Source: Psychrobacter sp. AH5 (GTDB taxonomy: Bacteria; Pseudomonadota; Gammaproteobacteria; Pseudomonadales; Moraxellaceae). From it: DNA of 64,000 bases. The position numbers and the translations under genes were made by a program. Position 1 is the stretch's first letter. Each line of letters begins with the position of its first letter. The notes under the pieces were generated by a model that saw only the letters and a program-made list of their open reading frames with translations, did no database searches and had not been told where the DNA came from. Shown here in pieces: positions 10,882 through 20,374 of this stretch. Where the stretch lies: NCBI RefSeq assembly GCF_040371085.1, contig NZ_JAMBMT010000001.1, forward strand, positions 1,178,001-1,242,000, read 5' to 3'.

Positions 10882-10907
10882 GCCATGCCAATAAAAATTA
10901 GCATGGC
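10882..10907 (-). terminator. Intrinsic terminator downstream of cysG
   Basis: The inverted repeat GCCATGC...GCATGGC with a 12-base AT-rich loop is followed by six T residues when read on the minus strand, 20 bases past the cysG stop. Confidence 0.85.
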
Positions 10908-10926
10908 AGTTATTTTTGTATGAAAA

Positions 10927-12591
10927 CTAGCCAATAACCAACTGCTCTAAACTATCCTCTTGCGACTCAGCAAGCGTCGTAATCATCGATAGCGCGTGCG
11001 CTTGTTGATCAATAGACTTATCCTTCGGTGTTGCCGAGGTACCACCGCGTAACCAGTTATCAGCCGTATCACTAACTGATTGATTATGTAGATTATACCA
11101 AGCCAAATCATGATGCAGCGCGACCACGTCACCCATGATAAGTAAGGCAGGAGTCGGTAGCTGGTGTTGCTCTTGTAGCTCAGTGATCGTCGCAAGTGTA
11201 CCTGTCAATACTTGCTGGTTTGGCATACTTGCGTTAGAAACAATAGCGATAGGGGTCTCAGACGAACGCCCGGCCTTAACAAGGCCTTCGGTCAAACGCG
11301 CTAGCGAATGCAAGCCCATATAAAACACCACCGTCTCGTCAGTATTCAAAAAGCTTTTGAAGTTGTTATTCGGCGCGCCAGCTTTCAAAAATCCAGTGAC
11401 AAAGCGCACGGACTGCGAATGATCGCGGTGCGTGAGCGGGATGCCTGCATAACTAGCAGCGGCATTGGCAGCGGTAATACCCGGAACCACTTGGTAAGGA
11501 ATATGATGCGCGCGCAAGCTTTCAATCTCTTCGCCGCCGCGACCAAAGATAAACGGATCACCGCCTTTTAGACGCACCACTCGGCGACCTTTTTTGGCCT
11601 CATTGATCAATAGCTCATTAATACCTAATTGCGCGACCGCGTGATTGCTGCGTTTTTTGCCGACATAGACTTTATCGGCATCACGGCGGCACAGATCGAG
11701 CACTTGCGGTGACACTAGCGCATCATAAAAGACGATATCGGCTTGTTGCATCAGTCTTAAGGCTTTAAAAGTTAATAGCTCTGGATCACCCGGGCCTGCG
11801 CCAACGATATACACCTCACCAACTGGTGGCTTTATATTATCATGATTATCATTGCTTGATAGACTCGCTTCTTCGGTATTCGCTTTTTCAGAATGTGCCG
11901 CTGCTGTTTGCTTATCGCTGTTTCTATCATCTAAAATCTCTTGATTGGCAATCTTAGCAGCGGTTTCATCTAAGTCTTTTTGCAACTGTACGTTTGCTTC
12001 AGTCTCATTACCAGCAAAGATGAGCTCGCTCACCTTGCCTTCAAAAGCACGCTCCCAAAACTGACGACGACCAGTCAACGTTGGAATCTTGGTTTTAACT
12101 TCTGCTCGAAAATCCCCTGCCAGCTTAGCTAATTTACCATAGCCTTGCGGGATCAAAGTCTCAAGACGTGCGCGAAGTAAACGCGCTAGAACTGGTGCTT
12201 TGCCATTCGATGAGATACCAATCACAATTGGATTGCGATCAACGATAGCGGGAAAAATAAAATCACAAAGCGGCGGCGTATCGACAACGTTGACGGGGAT
12301 ATTAAGCTCGGTCGCGTCGCTATGGACTTGCTGATTTAGCGCCTCATCATCAGTACCAGCGATGATAACTCGCGCGCCAGTCATATAGGATTTGTCATAC
12401 TTAGCAAAAATAAGCTGGTGCTTGTCACCTTGCAATAAAGCCTGTAGCTCAGCACAAATATCAGGCGCGACCACAGTGATATTTGCACCGGCACGGCTTA
12501 GTAAATCCGCTTTTCGCAGCGCCACATCACCGCCGCCCACGATCAATACTTTGCGGTTATCAAGCTTAAAGAATAGGGGAAAGGTATTCAT
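10927..12591 (-). CDS. cysG: Siroheme synthase CysG, three activities in one chain
   Basis: CysG makes siroheme, the prosthetic group of the sulfite reductase encoded nearby. The N-terminal CysG_B part (residues 1 to about 190) has the Rossmann segment VLIVGGGDVALRKADLL and the dehydrogenase/ferrochelatase region. The C-terminal SUMT part starts near residue 258 with VYIVGAGPGDPELLTFKAL and contains VVRLKGGDPFIFGRGGEE and PGITAANAAASYAG. At 554 residues it is about 100 longer than E. coli CysG. Much of the excess is a low-complexity Asn/Asp/Glu/Ser linker at about residues 205-257 between the two halves and a polar C-terminal tail. The pathway link to cysH, cysI and sat is strong although the gene is separated from them by an SDR gene. 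Confidence 0.94.
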   Translation of the reverse strand: MNTFPLFFKLDNRKVLIVGGGDVALRKADLLSRAGANITVVAPDICAELQALLQGDKHQLIFAKYDKSYMTGARVIIAGTDDEALNQQVHSDATELNIPVNVVDTPPLCDFIFPAIVDRNPIVIGISSNGKAPVLARLLRARLETLIPQGYGKLAKLAGDFRAEVKTKIPTLTGRRQFWERAFEGKVSELIFAGNETEANVQLQKDLDETAAKIANQEILDDRNSDKQTAAAHSEKANTEEASLSSNDNHDNIKPPVGEVYIVGAGPGDPELLTFKALRLMQQADIVFYDALVSPQVLDLCRRDADKVYVGKKRSNHAVAQLGINELLINEAKKGRRVVRLKGGDPFIFGRGGEEIESLRAHHIPYQVVPGITAANAAASYAGIPLTHRDHSQSVRFVTGFLKAGAPNNNFKSFLNTDETVVFYMGLHSLARLTEGLVKAGRSSETPIAIVSNASMPNQQVLTGTLATITELQEQHQLPTPALLIMGDVVALHHDLAWYNLHNQSVSDTADNWLRGGTSATPKDKSIDQQAHALSMITTLAESQEDSLEQLVIG

Positions 12592-12855
12592 AATAGCACC
12601 AACTGTTATGCAAATTTATATATGCCGTCATTATGAAGTATCGCGCGCGGCGTCTCCTCTAGCGAATTGGCATTAATATAGTCGTTTATGTCATAACAAA
12701 GAAGATTTATGTCCTAAAAGAGAATAGCTAAAGGTGCTTATACTTAAGGATAGAGATTCGTCTAACACACTCTAACAGGATGATTTTTCTAATCATGTTA
12801 GGATATTGAAGACTGACTTCACCCTAATACCCAACAATTAAAAAGGATAAAGACT

Positions 12856-13611
12856 ATGAAATCAAAAAATGGAAAGTTACAAGATAGAGTCGCTATCATA
12901 TTTGGCGGCACCTCAGGTCTTGGAGAAGCCACAGCAAAAGCGTTTGCGAATGAGGGCGCTAAAGTCGTGGTAACGGGTCGCGACGAGGATGATGGCGAGC
13001 GCATTATTAAGGATATTAAAGATAACGGTCAAGAGGCTATTTTTGTAAAAGCTGATGTGACTAGTAAAGCTGAGATTGAGGCCGTAGTTGATAAAGCTTT
13101 AGAAACTTATGGTCAAATCGATATTTTATATAATGGCGCTGGCATCCATGACGCTTATAAGAATGCGGTTGAACTGGATGAAGATTTTTACGATAAATTG
13201 ATGGCGATTAACGTCAAAGCGCCTTATCTAGCGGCTAAAATGGTCATTCCACATTTTATCAAGCAAGGCAGTGGCGCCATCATTAATGTTGGCTCGCAAG
13301 CGACACAAATGGCAGGGCCTGGCGGTTCCGCTTATGTCACCTCCAAACATGCAGTTCTCGGATTTACTAAACAACTAGCCTTTGATTTTGGCAGTCAAGG
13401 CGTCAAAGTGAATATCTTGTCACCCGGCTTTATTGAGACACCCATGACTGACGGCATTGAAGATGATCGTTTAGATCGTATTCCCGCTCAACGTGCAGGC
13501 AAGCCAGAAGAGATTGCCGCTCTTGCCGTATTTTTAGCGTCCGATGATTCAAACTACATGCACGGCGCTAATGTGTTTATGGATGGCGGTTGGGTATTGG
13601 GTCGTAAATAG
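12856..13611 (+). CDS. Short-chain dehydrogenase/reductase, classical type
   Basis: A 251-residue classical SDR that should use NAD(P)H. The cofactor loop is GGTSGLGEA (residues 17-25), and the catalytic residues are Ser147 (INVGSQ), Tyr160 and Lys164 (YVTSK). The C-terminal motif ends FMDGGW. The usual NNAG motif reads NGAG here (residues 93-96), a deviation in a structurally important loop. The substrate cannot be named; glucose 1-dehydrogenase-like and 3-oxoacyl-ACP reductase-like SDRs look alike at this level. The start has AAGGA 10 bases upstream. The gene lies in the opposite direction to its cys neighbours and shares a bidirectional terminator with cysH, so it is probably an independent unit. 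Confidence 0.85.
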   Translation: MKSKNGKLQDRVAIIFGGTSGLGEATAKAFANEGAKVVVTGRDEDDGERIIKDIKDNGQEAIFVKADVTSKAEIEAVVDKALETYGQIDILYNGAGIHDAYKNAVELDEDFYDKLMAINVKAPYLAAKMVIPHFIKQGSGAIINVGSQATQMAGPGGSAYVTSKHAVLGFTKQLAFDFGSQGVKVNILSPGFIETPMTDGIEDDRLDRIPAQRAGKPEEIAALAVFLASDDSNYMHGANVFMDGGWVLGRK

Positions 13612-13650
13612 CACGCAGACTTTTTATCAATCGTAAGCACAATAAAAAAA

Positions 13651-13669
13651 CCCTTTCATTACGAGAGGG
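13651..13669. terminator. Bidirectional terminator between the SDR gene and cysH
   Basis: The hairpin CCCTTTC-ATTAC-GAGAGGG has one mismatch. It is followed by a run of seven T residues on the minus strand (for cysH) and a shorter T-run on the plus strand. Confidence 0.8.
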
Positions 13670-13699
13670 CTTTTCGATATTACAGCTTACCACTTAAGC

Positions 13700-14338
13700 T
13701 TATAGCTGCGTATGCAAACCACACTCACGGCTTTCTTCTACTTTTGTTGGATCAAAGTAGTCATGCTCGTTCGGCAAGTTATGCTCATCAAGATACTTGT
13801 CTAAGTCGCTATCGGTTTTCTCAAATAATGGCGCAACTTTTAATACCCCATCTTTTGACAAGCTAAGCACATCGAGGCCTTGACGGAACTCGGTTTGAAC
13901 TTTACGAATGGCATTGAACCAAACGTCAGGCTTCAATTCATCTAGCGCGCGGCGAAATGGCTCCAATTTCACTTGTTCAGTAAATTTATCATGCTGAGGA
14001 TTATCAATACCAGGAATGCCATTCATCGTAGCGTCACGATGAGCAGCGGTTTGCTTAGGAATATAGGTAATGACATTTAAATCTAAATCGTTAATCACTT
14101 TATTGGCAAAGCGATAAGTGGCATCGGTGTTATAACCAGAATCTACCCAAAGTACGGTGATATCAGGGCGCTGTTTGGCCACTAAATGCAAAATAGCTGA
14201 CTCGTAAGGACGAAAATTAGTGGTGATAATTGGGTTTTTGGCTTGCGCTAGTGCCCATTCTACGATTTGCTCAGGCGATTTGCCTTGCAAGTCTTTATTG
14301 GCTTGATCAATGTCTAGATTAGGATGTAACTGGCTCAT
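13700..14338 (-). CDS. cysH: CysH, phosphoadenylyl-sulfate (or APS) reductase
   Basis: CysH reduces activated sulfate to sulfite with thioredoxin. The 212-residue protein has the adenine-nucleotide alpha-hydrolase fold with VLWVDSGYNTDATYRFA, the arginine-containing segment WFNAIRKVQTEFR, and the C-terminal catalytic motif ECGLH. That cysteine is the only one in the protein. The CC and CxxC pairs that bind the 4Fe-4S cluster in APS reductases are absent, which favours PAPS as substrate. It is about 30 residues shorter than the E. coli enzyme. It follows DUF934 and cysI on the same strand with an 89-base gap and ends in a strong terminator. The start is an ATG with AAGGA about 8 bases upstream. 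Confidence 0.92.
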   Translation of the reverse strand: MSQLHPNLDIDQANKDLQGKSPEQIVEWALAQAKNPIITTNFRPYESAILHLVAKQRPDITVLWVDSGYNTDATYRFANKVINDLDLNVITYIPKQTAAHRDATMNGIPGIDNPQHDKFTEQVKLEPFRRALDELKPDVWFNAIRKVQTEFRQGLDVLSLSKDGVLKVAPLFEKTDSDLDKYLDEHNLPNEHDYFDPTKVEESRECGLHTQL

Positions 14339-14427
14339 TGTTTTTCCTTAAAGATGGTTAAAGTGGTAGGCTGGGTTAAAACTCAGCCTATAAAAGAAAG
14401 CTATTTCTTTTACATAAAATAATAAAA

Positions 14428-15024
14428 CTAAGATGCCGCAAACATAGGCAGTTTGGAGGCATCTTGACCGTTGTAGCTACTCGCTAGGGCAGTAAAGGCT
14501 TGCGAGATATCAAAATCAGAGTGTAAATCATGCTCATTGATGACAAAGCTATCAACGCCTACCCGCAATAAATAAGCAATCTGGTCACGGCCAAACTCGC
14601 CTGCCACTCGAATCTCTTTGCTATAGCCTAATTGACGCAAGGTTTTTGCAAAGCTAAAGCCGCGACCATCAGCAAACTTAGGAACATCAATAACGATTAG
14701 CGATTGCTCTAACAATAGCTCACTTAGCGCCGTTAGCACCGCAGTGTCGGTATCAGCGGTAATCCAAACGCCAACATGGCTACTGTGCTGCACAATAAGG
14801 TTATAAACTTCTTTGATCAGTCCACCGGCTAGCGCATTTTCACTATTAAGCAAGTCTGCTAGCGGCACAACTACCTCAGGTTTTTCTTGTCTTTGTAGTA
14901 GCTCCAGCAAAGTAATCTCACTGAGCGCGATACCATCTGGCAAAGCATCTGTGCTAAGCGCTAACCAGTGATCTTGCGCGCTAACATCGACGCCACGGCT
15001 ATCCAAGATATGATGATTAGCCAT
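14428..15024 (-). CDS. DUF934 family protein, sulfite reductase companion
   Basis: A 198-residue DUF934-type protein, the family commonly found beside cysI in gammaproteobacteria and annotated as a probable oxidoreductase or sulfite-reduction accessory protein. A typical family segment is FADGRGFSFAKTLR near residue 125, followed by GYSKEIRVAGEFGRDQIAYLLRVG. I chose the ATG at 15024 because it overlaps the cysI stop by 8 bases (ATGGCTAA), the classic mark of translational coupling. The reading frame runs 42 codons further upstream but only inside cysI. No cysJ flavoprotein is nearby, so a role in delivering electrons to or assisting CysI is a reasonable inference, not shown. Confidence 0.85.
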   Translation of the reverse strand: MANHHILDSRGVDVSAQDHWLALSTDALPDGIALSEITLLELLQRQEKPEVVVPLADLLNSENALAGGLIKEVYNLIVQHSSHVGVWITADTDTAVLTALSELLLEQSLIVIDVPKFADGRGFSFAKTLRQLGYSKEIRVAGEFGRDQIAYLLRVGVDSFVINEHDLHSDFDISQAFTALASSYNGQDASKLPMFAAS

Positions 15025-16708
15025 AGACCTTCTCCTTAAAGGGATCAATACCGACGCGCTCGACCAATTCGCCAAAGCTCTCAACGTCATTATCAGTAGT
15101 TGCGCGCAGCTCAACATAGACATCGACGATCTGTTGAATGGTGTCCGCAACCGCTTCGGTAGGGACGGAGCGACCTAAGATTTTGCCCAATTTGGCATCA
15201 TTGGTAGAATTACCGCCAAGGCTAATCTGATACCAGTTCTCACCCTTTTTATCGACGCCTAATATACCGATATCACCAGTATGATGGTGCGCACAGGCAT
15301 TGATACAGCCTGACATATTGAGGCGAATATCACCCAGATCATATAAATAATCTAAATCGCTAAATTGCTTTTCGATCTGCTCAGCGATGTTATGAGTCGT
15401 GGCATTGGCCAGCGAGCAATAATCCCAGCCCGGACAGACGATCATATCGGTCAAGGTATTGATATTAGGACGCGCTAAATTGAGCTCTACTAACTGCTGC
15501 CATAGCTCAAACAGCTCATTAGTTTGCACATCAGCAAATACTAAGTTTTGCTGATAAGTACCGCGCAGCTCGCCAAAGCTATACTTATCTGCTAAGTCGG
15601 CAAGCGCGTCCATTTGCGAATCGGTGACATCGCCTGAGGGTACGTATTTACCATTTACCAGACCTGCTTTTAGGGAGATAACTACCGCTCGATAACCGGC
15701 CACTTTATGCGCCACAGTGTTTTGCTGATACCAATTGGCAAAGTCTTTATTATTCGCTAATTGCTGCTGCAATTCTGACTGCACTTGTAGAGCGTCAAAT
15801 GTCTGATAATCAGGCTCACTAAAGAAACTGGTAGCATGTTCAAAGTTGGCATCGCTCAAAGTTAATGGCCCGTCTTTGCTATGCGCTTGCCATTCGGCAT
15901 CAACCAGTTTGGCAAATTCACGCCCGCCTAGAGTATCGACTAAAATCTTAATACGCGATCTATATTTGCTGCCTTTATCACGGCGACCCTGCAAGTTATA
16001 CACCCGCAAAATAGCATCTAGATAGCTGAGCAAATGAGCGCGTGGTAAAAACTCATTGATGACTTTGCCTAATACAGGAATACGGCCTAGACCACCGCCG
16101 ACTAACACTTCAAAACCAAGCTCGCCCTCATTATTTTTCTTTAGGTGCAGGCCAACGTCATGGACTTGCGTCGCCGCCCGATCTTTTTCGGTACCGATAA
16201 CCGCAATCTTAAATTTACGCGGCAAAAAAGCAAACTCAGGATGAAAGGTTGACCACTGACGGATAATCTCGCAATAAGGACGCGGATCGGCAATCTCATC
16301 GACATGAATACCGGCGTAAGGATCGGTTGTGGTATTGCGAATGCAGTTACCAGAGGTTTGGATCGCATGCATCTGTACTGAGGCCAACTCCGCTAAGATG
16401 TCTGGCACGTCCTCAAGCTTTGGCCAATTAAGCTGAATGTTAGTACGGGTAGTAAAGTGCCCGTAACCTTTGTCATATTTACGGGTAATCTCAGCCAATT
16501 TGCGCAGCTGGTAGCTGGCGAGCAGACCATAAGGAATAGCAATACGCAGCATCGGCGCATAGCGCTGAATGTATAAACCGTTTTGCAAACGCAGTGGCAA
16601 AAACTGCTCCTCGGCAAGCTCTCCTTTTAAGAACCGCTCGGTCTGATCGCGAAATTGCTCAACGCGCTCTTCAACCAGCGTTTGGTCAGCGTAGTTATAT
16701 TGATACAT
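15017..16708 (-). CDS. cysI: CysI-type sulfite reductase hemoprotein
   Basis: A 563-residue nitrite/sulfite reductase that reduces sulfite to sulfide with siroheme and a 4Fe-4S cluster. Two ferredoxin-like half repeats flank the core. The arginine-rich substrate segment includes FTTRTNIQLNW, and the cluster ligands are CPGWDYC and, about 38 residues later, GCINAC followed by AHHHTGDIGILG. The family is the Pseudomonas-like CysI that works without an adjacent CysJ. It begins the cysI-DUF934-cysH run on the minus strand and diverges from sat across a 240-base shared control region. The strict choice between sulfite and nitrite rests on the cys neighbourhood. Confidence 0.93.
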   Translation of the reverse strand: MYQYNYADQTLVEERVEQFRDQTERFLKGELAEEQFLPLRLQNGLYIQRYAPMLRIAIPYGLLASYQLRKLAEITRKYDKGYGHFTTRTNIQLNWPKLEDVPDILAELASVQMHAIQTSGNCIRNTTTDPYAGIHVDEIADPRPYCEIIRQWSTFHPEFAFLPRKFKIAVIGTEKDRAATQVHDVGLHLKKNNEGELGFEVLVGGGLGRIPVLGKVINEFLPRAHLLSYLDAILRVYNLQGRRDKGSKYRSRIKILVDTLGGREFAKLVDAEWQAHSKDGPLTLSDANFEHATSFFSEPDYQTFDALQVQSELQQQLANNKDFANWYQQNTVAHKVAGYRAVVISLKAGLVNGKYVPSGDVTDSQMDALADLADKYSFGELRGTYQQNLVFADVQTNELFELWQQLVELNLARPNINTLTDMIVCPGWDYCSLANATTHNIAEQIEKQFSDLDYLYDLGDIRLNMSGCINACAHHHTGDIGILGVDKKGENWYQISLGGNSTNDAKLGKILGRSVPTEAVADTIQQIVDVYVELRATTDNDVESFGELVERVGIDPFKEKVYG

Positions 16709-16948
16709 GACGTAATCTCAGTAATGATTTGCGGATGTAATAAGCTGCTCGTGTCAGCATAGCGTTACATCATATAAGCTCAATGCAAAAATTATAAATT
16801 CCTTTAAGTCATATCCATATCCAAAGTCAGCATAAATTTTCATAACCAAAGTTAGGTAGCCTATGCTTATTCGATGCAATGAGAAAGTTTTAAGTCAGCT
16901 TGATACATATACCTCTTTGTTTAATAACTCATCCTTAAGGTCTTAAAA

Positions 16949-18202
16949 ATGACAACTTCTATAGCCAATCAAGACACCTCAAAACTCGTACCGCCACATG
17001 GTAGTGATACACTCAAACCCTTATTATTGTCCGGAAACAAGCGTGAAGAAGCGCTTAAGCTTGCCAAAACTTTACCTGCTATTACCTTAAGCTCACGCGA
17101 GCGCGGCGATCTTATCATGCTAGGTATTGGTGGGTTTACGCCACTTGATGGCTTTATGAATAAGGCAGATTGGCAAGGAGTCGTTGCAGAGATGCGCCTA
17201 AAATCGGGCGCTAATGCAGGATTATTTTGGCCAATTCCGATTACTTTATCCGCGCCAAAAGTCATGACTGACAATCTCAATCAAGGTGATAAAGTCGCCT
17301 TAGTAGCAGAAGATGGCGAGATCATGGGCATCCTCACTGTGGAGGAAACTTATGACATCGATAAAGACTATGAGTGTCAGCAAGTCTTTACCACCACCGA
17401 TCCTGAGCATCCAGGCGTGCAGCAAGTGCTCAACCAAGGCGAGGTCAATGTCGCAGGCCGCGTTGAAGTGCTAAGCGAAGGCGAATTCCCAGAGCTATAT
17501 CCAGAGATTTATAAAACTCCAAGTGAGACTCGTGAGATATTAAGTAATAAAGGCTGGAGAACGGTTGCCGCCTTTCAAACCCGTAATCCGATGCATCGCT
17601 CGCACGAATATCTAGCGAAGATTGCCATTGAGATTTGTGACGGGGTGTTGATTCACTCTTTACTTGGCGCGCTTAAGCCCGGCGACATTCCAGCTGAGGT
17701 TCGTCAGGATGCTATTAAGACCTTGATTGATAACTATTTTAGAGCTGATACCGTCATTCAAGCCGGTTATCCACTAGATATGCGTTATGCTGGTCCGCGT
17801 GAAGCGCTATTGCATGCGGTATTCCGCCAAAACTACGGCTGTAGCCATTTGATTGTTGGGCGCGATCATGCCGGTGTTGGCGACTATTATGGCGCGTTTG
17901 ATGCGCAAACTATCTTTGATTATGTTGGCAAGGACGACTTGATCACACAGCCGCTAAAGATTGGCTGGACCTTTTGGTGTAATGCTTGTCAAGCCATGGC
18001 CTCTGATAAGACTTGCCCGCATGAGGCGAGTGAACACGTCAAAGTTTCCGGCACTAAACTGCGTAAAGCACTGTCAGAAGATGAGGAGGTTCCTGAGAAC
18101 TTTAGCCGCCCTGAGGTGTTGGCAATCTTGCGTGAGTATTATGCGGGTATCGCCAAGGAAGAACGCGCTGAGGTCAAACTGACCGGTGCTTCTGCGGTAT
18201 AA
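16949..18202 (+). CDS. sat: ATP sulfurylase, Sat/Met3 type
   Basis: Sulfate adenylyltransferase forms APS from ATP and sulfate. The 417-residue protein has the active-site motif [10 protein letters not shown] (residues 210-219), the partner motif [12 protein letters not shown] near residue 300, and an N-terminal PUA-like part. It lacks a fused APS kinase domain. It is the single-chain type rather than the CysD/CysN heterodimer of E. coli. The ATG start has AAGG about 9 bases upstream. It is transcribed divergently from cysI, consistent with joint control by a sulfur regulator binding in 16709-16948, and is followed by a strong terminator. Confidence 0.94.
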   Translation: MTTSIANQDTSKLVPPHGSDTLKPLLLSGNKREEALKLAKTLPAITLSSRERGDLIMLGIGGFTPLDGFMNKADWQGVVAEMRLKSGANAGLFWPIPITLSAPKVMTDNLNQGDKVALVAEDGEIMGILTVEETYDIDKDYECQQVFTTTDPEHPGVQQVLNQGEVNVAGRVEVLSEGEFPELYPEIYKTPSETREILSNKGWRTVAAFQTRNPMHRSHEYLAKIAIEICDGVLIHSLLGALKPGDIPAEVRQDAIKTLIDNYFRADTVIQAGYPLDMRYAGPREALLHAVFRQNYGCSHLIVGRDHAGVGDYYGAFDAQTIFDYVGKDDLITQPLKIGWTFWCNACQAMASDKTCPHEASEHVKVSGTKLRKALSEDEEVPENFSRPEVLAILREYYAGIAKEERAEVKLTGASAV

Positions 18203-18222
18203 GTAAAATCTTATTAAATATT

Positions 18223-18262
18223 AAAAAAAGGTGGCAGACTTAATGTTTGACACCTTTTTTTT
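18223..18262. terminator. Bidirectional terminator after sat
   Basis: The stem AAAAAAAGGTG...CACCTTTTTTTT, with a further inner pairing CAGAC/GTTTG, lies between convergent sat and the lipoprotein gene. Confidence 0.85.
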
Positions 18263-18298
18263 CATATAACTTTTTAACTAAACCAAGATCAAGTGATT

Positions 18299-18853
18299 TT
18301 AATTTAGTTCGATCTTGCCTGCCAACTTTTGATAATCACCAACGATACTACCGCCGCCAGAGCAATAATAATTTAGCGCATATTGATCTTCGCTATCTAT
18401 AATTAGCTTACCCCCTTTAAATTGCAAAAAGACTTTACTGTCATTAGCTGTGGTCGCAAAAATGATGCCATGGGCATTATCTTGACCCATCAAAGTTGCC
18501 TGTCCATCAAAACGGCAAGTGGGCTTTTTTATATCACTACGAGCACGCACCTTTATGTTGATTTGCTCAGTACCGTGTGCACTTTTGTTTGCAGTAATGA
18601 GCACTGCTACCCAATCATAACCCTCTTCTCTTTTTGCATAACCGCTTGAGACATAATCACCGATAACGCTCGCTACGGCTGGGGATAGGGTAGCTGCTTT
18701 TGGGGTATTAATACTAGGTAGGCTAGATGGATCATTAACTACAGGCGAAGTACTCGAAGTGTTGTTACAGCCGGTAAGTGTAGCAGTCATTATGAGAGCT
18801 GTACTTAACACAGCTACTGATAAATGAGGGTGACGAGAGGGAAGTAGAGTCAT
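18299..18853 (-). CDS. Hypothetical lipoprotein
   Basis: A 184-residue protein with a lipoprotein signal: a hydrophobic stretch (AVLSTALIMTATLTGC) with lipobox LTGC at about residues 26-29, then a Ser/Thr/Pro/Asn linker. The mature part is beta-rich by composition, with two further cysteines that could pair (TCRFDG and NYYCSGG), and should sit in the periplasm on a lipid anchor. I do not recognise a family. It diverges from the first sulfate-binding lipoprotein gene; any link to sulfate uptake is positional only. The ATG start has AAGG about 7 bases upstream. Confidence 0.75.
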   Translation of the reverse strand: MTLLPSRHPHLSVAVLSTALIMTATLTGCNNTSSTSPVVNDPSSLPSINTPKAATLSPAVASVIGDYVSSGYAKREEGYDWVAVLITANKSAHGTEQINIKVRARSDIKKPTCRFDGQATLMGQDNAHGIIFATTANDSKVFLQFKGGKLIIDSEDQYALNYYCSGGGSIVGDYQKLAGKIELN

Positions 18854-19040
18854 ATAAAGGCCTTAACAGGAGCTGGGGATCAGATAGTGGCTTAAGCATA
18901 GCTAATAACAGCACTTATGCCAAGTTAATCATTCGCTAAGCGATTTTGTCATTAAGAAATTTTTGTACAAGCTGCTAGCATAATTATCATCATCCATAGA
19001 GCCCTCAAAGCTTTTGCTAAGCTCCTACACGAGAATATCA

Positions 19041-20138
19041 ATGTCAACCTTTTCTTTAATCATAAACCCAAAAATTGTCATAACCGTGACTTTACTAGCT
19101 GCCAGCTTATTAAGTGGTTGTAATCACACTCAGGCGGATACCAATGATAAAAAACTAGCTAACCCAGAGCAAGAGGTTAGCCTGCTGAATGTCTCCTATG
19201 ATGTCTCACGCGATTTTTATAAGGAGTATAACGATTTATTTACCTCAAGCTACCAGCAGCAACACCCCGACAGTCAAGTCAAAATCAATCAATCGCATGG
19301 CGGCTCAAGTAAGCAAGCGTTATCTGTCGCTAATGGTCTACAAGCAGACGTGGTCACGTTGAATCAGTTAAGCGATATGGAGCTGTTGGTAGAAAAAGGC
19401 TTGGTCGCTAAAGAGTGGCAGCAAGCCTTTCCTAATAATGCGGTGCCCTATACTAGTACTATGGTGCTGCTAGTGCGTCATGATAATCCTAAAAATATCC
19501 AAGACTGGCAGGATTTAGCGCGCAATGATATCGAGGTGGTCATGCCCAATCCTAAGACTAGCGGAACCGCGCGCTATGCATTTTTAGGCGCTTATGGTTA
19601 TGGGCTTCATCATTTTAATGAAAGCTTGCAAGCCGCCCCTCAGACCGATAGCTTTATGAAGCGACTCCTCGCCAATGTCGTCACTTACGATAATGGCGCC
19701 AGGGCAGCTACCACTAGCTTTACCCAGCGCGGGCTAGGGGATGTGTTAATTACTACTGAAAATGAGGCGCACTTGGTGGCAAATAAATTCGCTAAAGGAC
19801 AAGTGCAGATTGTCTATCCTAGTTATTCCATTACCATTAATAATCCGGTGGCGGTGGTCAATAAAGTGACGGATAAAAAAGGCAATATGAAGGGCAGCAC
19901 CAAGGCGGCAACTAGCTATTTAAAATCCCTGTGGGACAAACCGGCGCAGCAGTTAATGGCGCAGATGTATCTAAGGCCTAGCGATACTGAAGTCCTAGCC
20001 GCTCATAAGGGCACCTTAATCGAGATAGAGACTTTTGAGCCGACAGCGGTATTTGGCTCATGGCAGCAGATTATGGCGCATTACTTTGTCGATGGCGGTG
20101 TATTTGATCAATTAGCGCTTAGTACTAACAGCAATTAA
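19041..20138 (+). CDS. Sulfate ABC transporter substrate-binding lipoprotein, first copy
   Basis: A 365-residue Sbp/CysP-family protein that should bind sulfate (or thiosulfate) in the periplasm and pass it to the CysTW permease. The signal ends in lipobox LLSGC, so it is predicted to be a lipoprotein rather than freely soluble. Family segments include LLNVSYDVSRDFYKEYN, HGGSSKQA, GLQADVVTLNQ, GTARYAFLGAYGYG, QRGLGDVLIT and a C-terminal ETFEP with WQQIMAHYF. I moved the start to the ATG at 19041 (GAGAA about 6 bases upstream); the frame opens 9 codons earlier with TTG. The next gene is a clear paralogue. A terminator follows, so the copies are probably separate transcripts. The symbol sbp or cysP cannot be fixed. 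Confidence 0.88.
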   Translation: MSTFSLIINPKIVITVTLLAASLLSGCNHTQADTNDKKLANPEQEVSLLNVSYDVSRDFYKEYNDLFTSSYQQQHPDSQVKINQSHGGSSKQALSVANGLQADVVTLNQLSDMELLVEKGLVAKEWQQAFPNNAVPYTSTMVLLVRHDNPKNIQDWQDLARNDIEVVMPNPKTSGTARYAFLGAYGYGLHHFNESLQAAPQTDSFMKRLLANVVTYDNGARAATTSFTQRGLGDVLITTENEAHLVANKFAKGQVQIVYPSYSITINNPVAVVNKVTDKKGNMKGSTKAATSYLKSLWDKPAQQLMAQMYLRPSDTEVLAAHKGTLIEIETFEPTAVFGSWQQIMAHYFVDGGVFDQLALSTNSN

Positions 20139-20185
20139 TTCATAGCCTAGAGCGCTAGAGTGTTGATAATCTTATCTTTTCTAAT

Positions 20186-20204
20186 ACGAGCTCTCAAAGC
20201 TCGT
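20186..20204 (+). terminator. Intrinsic terminator after the first sulfate-binding gene
   Basis: ACGAGCT-CTCAA-AGCTCGT, a perfect 7-base stem followed by a run of eight T residues from the stem's last base, separates the two tandem paralogues. Confidence 0.88.
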
Positions 20205-20374
20205 TTTTTTTGGGTTCAGATAAAATCTAGTTATTCCATTTTGGCAAAAAGATACGCATATTCGTCATTAAAGATAATAAGCTTACGCTGTTAGCATACT
20301 TGCATATTCCATAACCTATTCCAGCTTTTGACTTTTGATAGCTACTATCAATGACTCCTACATTCGAGGCACTT

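Noticed and set aside
15025..15150. Upstream 42-codon extension of the DUF934 reading frame
   Set aside because: It lies wholly inside cysI, lacks family-like sequence, and the ATG at 15024 is coupled to the cysI stop.
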